A program made the translations under genes and the position numbers. 64,000 nucleotides of DNA from Microbacterium hominis NBRC 15708 (GTDB lineage: Bacteria; Actinomycetota; Actinomycetes; Actinomycetales; Microbacteriaceae): positions 19,315 through 83,314 of the forward strand of contig NZ_BCWI01000016.1 in NCBI RefSeq assembly GCF_001592125.1, in the 5' to 3' direction. The notes under the pieces are model-generated. The model had not been told where the DNA came from and made no database searches. It saw only the letters and a program-made list of their open reading frames with translations. Positions 63,983 to 64,000 of this stretch are shown here, one piece after another (position 1 is the first letter of the stretch; the number at the start of each line of letters is the position of its first letter).

Positions 63983-64000
63983 GGGGGGGGGGGGGGGGGG
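63983..64000. other. Terminal poly-G run
   Basis: The last 18 bases are all G. This is unlike anything else in the window and most likely marks a sequencing or assembly artefact at a contig end. The rest of 63870-63982 (upstream of kdpD) shows no gene. Confidence 0.85.

Overview
The window is high-GC actinobacterial DNA. Its codon and dinucleotide style (very frequent GGATGCC/GGCATCC), NucS in place of MutS/MutL, long overlapping operons and a cell-wall protein with an LPXTG-type anchor suggest the family Microbacteriaceae, most likely a Microbacterium-like species. The family call is an inference from style and gene content. No rRNA, tRNA, CRISPR array or intact insertion sequence was seen. 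The window ends in a run of 18 G, which looks like a contig edge.

Left part (1-12.3 kb). After the tail of an MFS transporter comes a leftward operon that reads as a class III lanthipeptide locus: a LanKC synthetase, a 38-residue precursor peptide that overlaps the synthetase 3' end, a DesK/NarL-type sensor kinase and its response regulator. Next are a GntR regulator, a cold-shock protein with a clear terminator, a HAD phosphatase and the mismatch endonuclease NucS. A lower-GC island (about 8.3-9.5 kb) carries a secreted DUF2690-like protein and lies between two 5' gene fragments, one of a defence-type nuclease/NTPase and one of a DUF222/HNH protein. A divergent MFS/LacI pair with three strong operators follows.

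Middle (12.3-35.8 kb). A complete six-gene Mrp cation/proton antiporter operon has mrpA fused to mrpB and an acidic tail on MrpC. It is followed by a phytoene-desaturase-like oxidoreductase with an SRPBCC partner, a TetR / degenerate ABC ATPase / YhgE-type permease operon, argG, a 2,409-residue LPATG-anchored surface protein, purA and a lactonase-like beta-propeller.

Beta-glucan-type locus (35.9-44.7 kb). A leftward ABC importer, an intracellular GH5 and a ROK repressor form one operon, with a large secreted GH5 whose catalytic domain is interrupted by three discoidin-type modules just upstream. Related CTTA-N3-TAAG palindromes precede both transcription units, suggesting one regulon.

Right part (44.8-64 kb). 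This holds an AI-2E family exporter, chorismate mutase, a YtrA-type regulator with its ABC exporter, an osmoprotectant (glycine betaine) ABC operon, two paralogous unknown membrane proteins, purL with a small membrane-protein gene after it, several small genes, a repeat array of 74-bp inverted-repeat units, an ArsR/double-SRPBCC pair read from an apparently leaderless promoter, two large hairpins belonging to a dispersed repeat family, and kdpE/kdpD running off toward the right edge.
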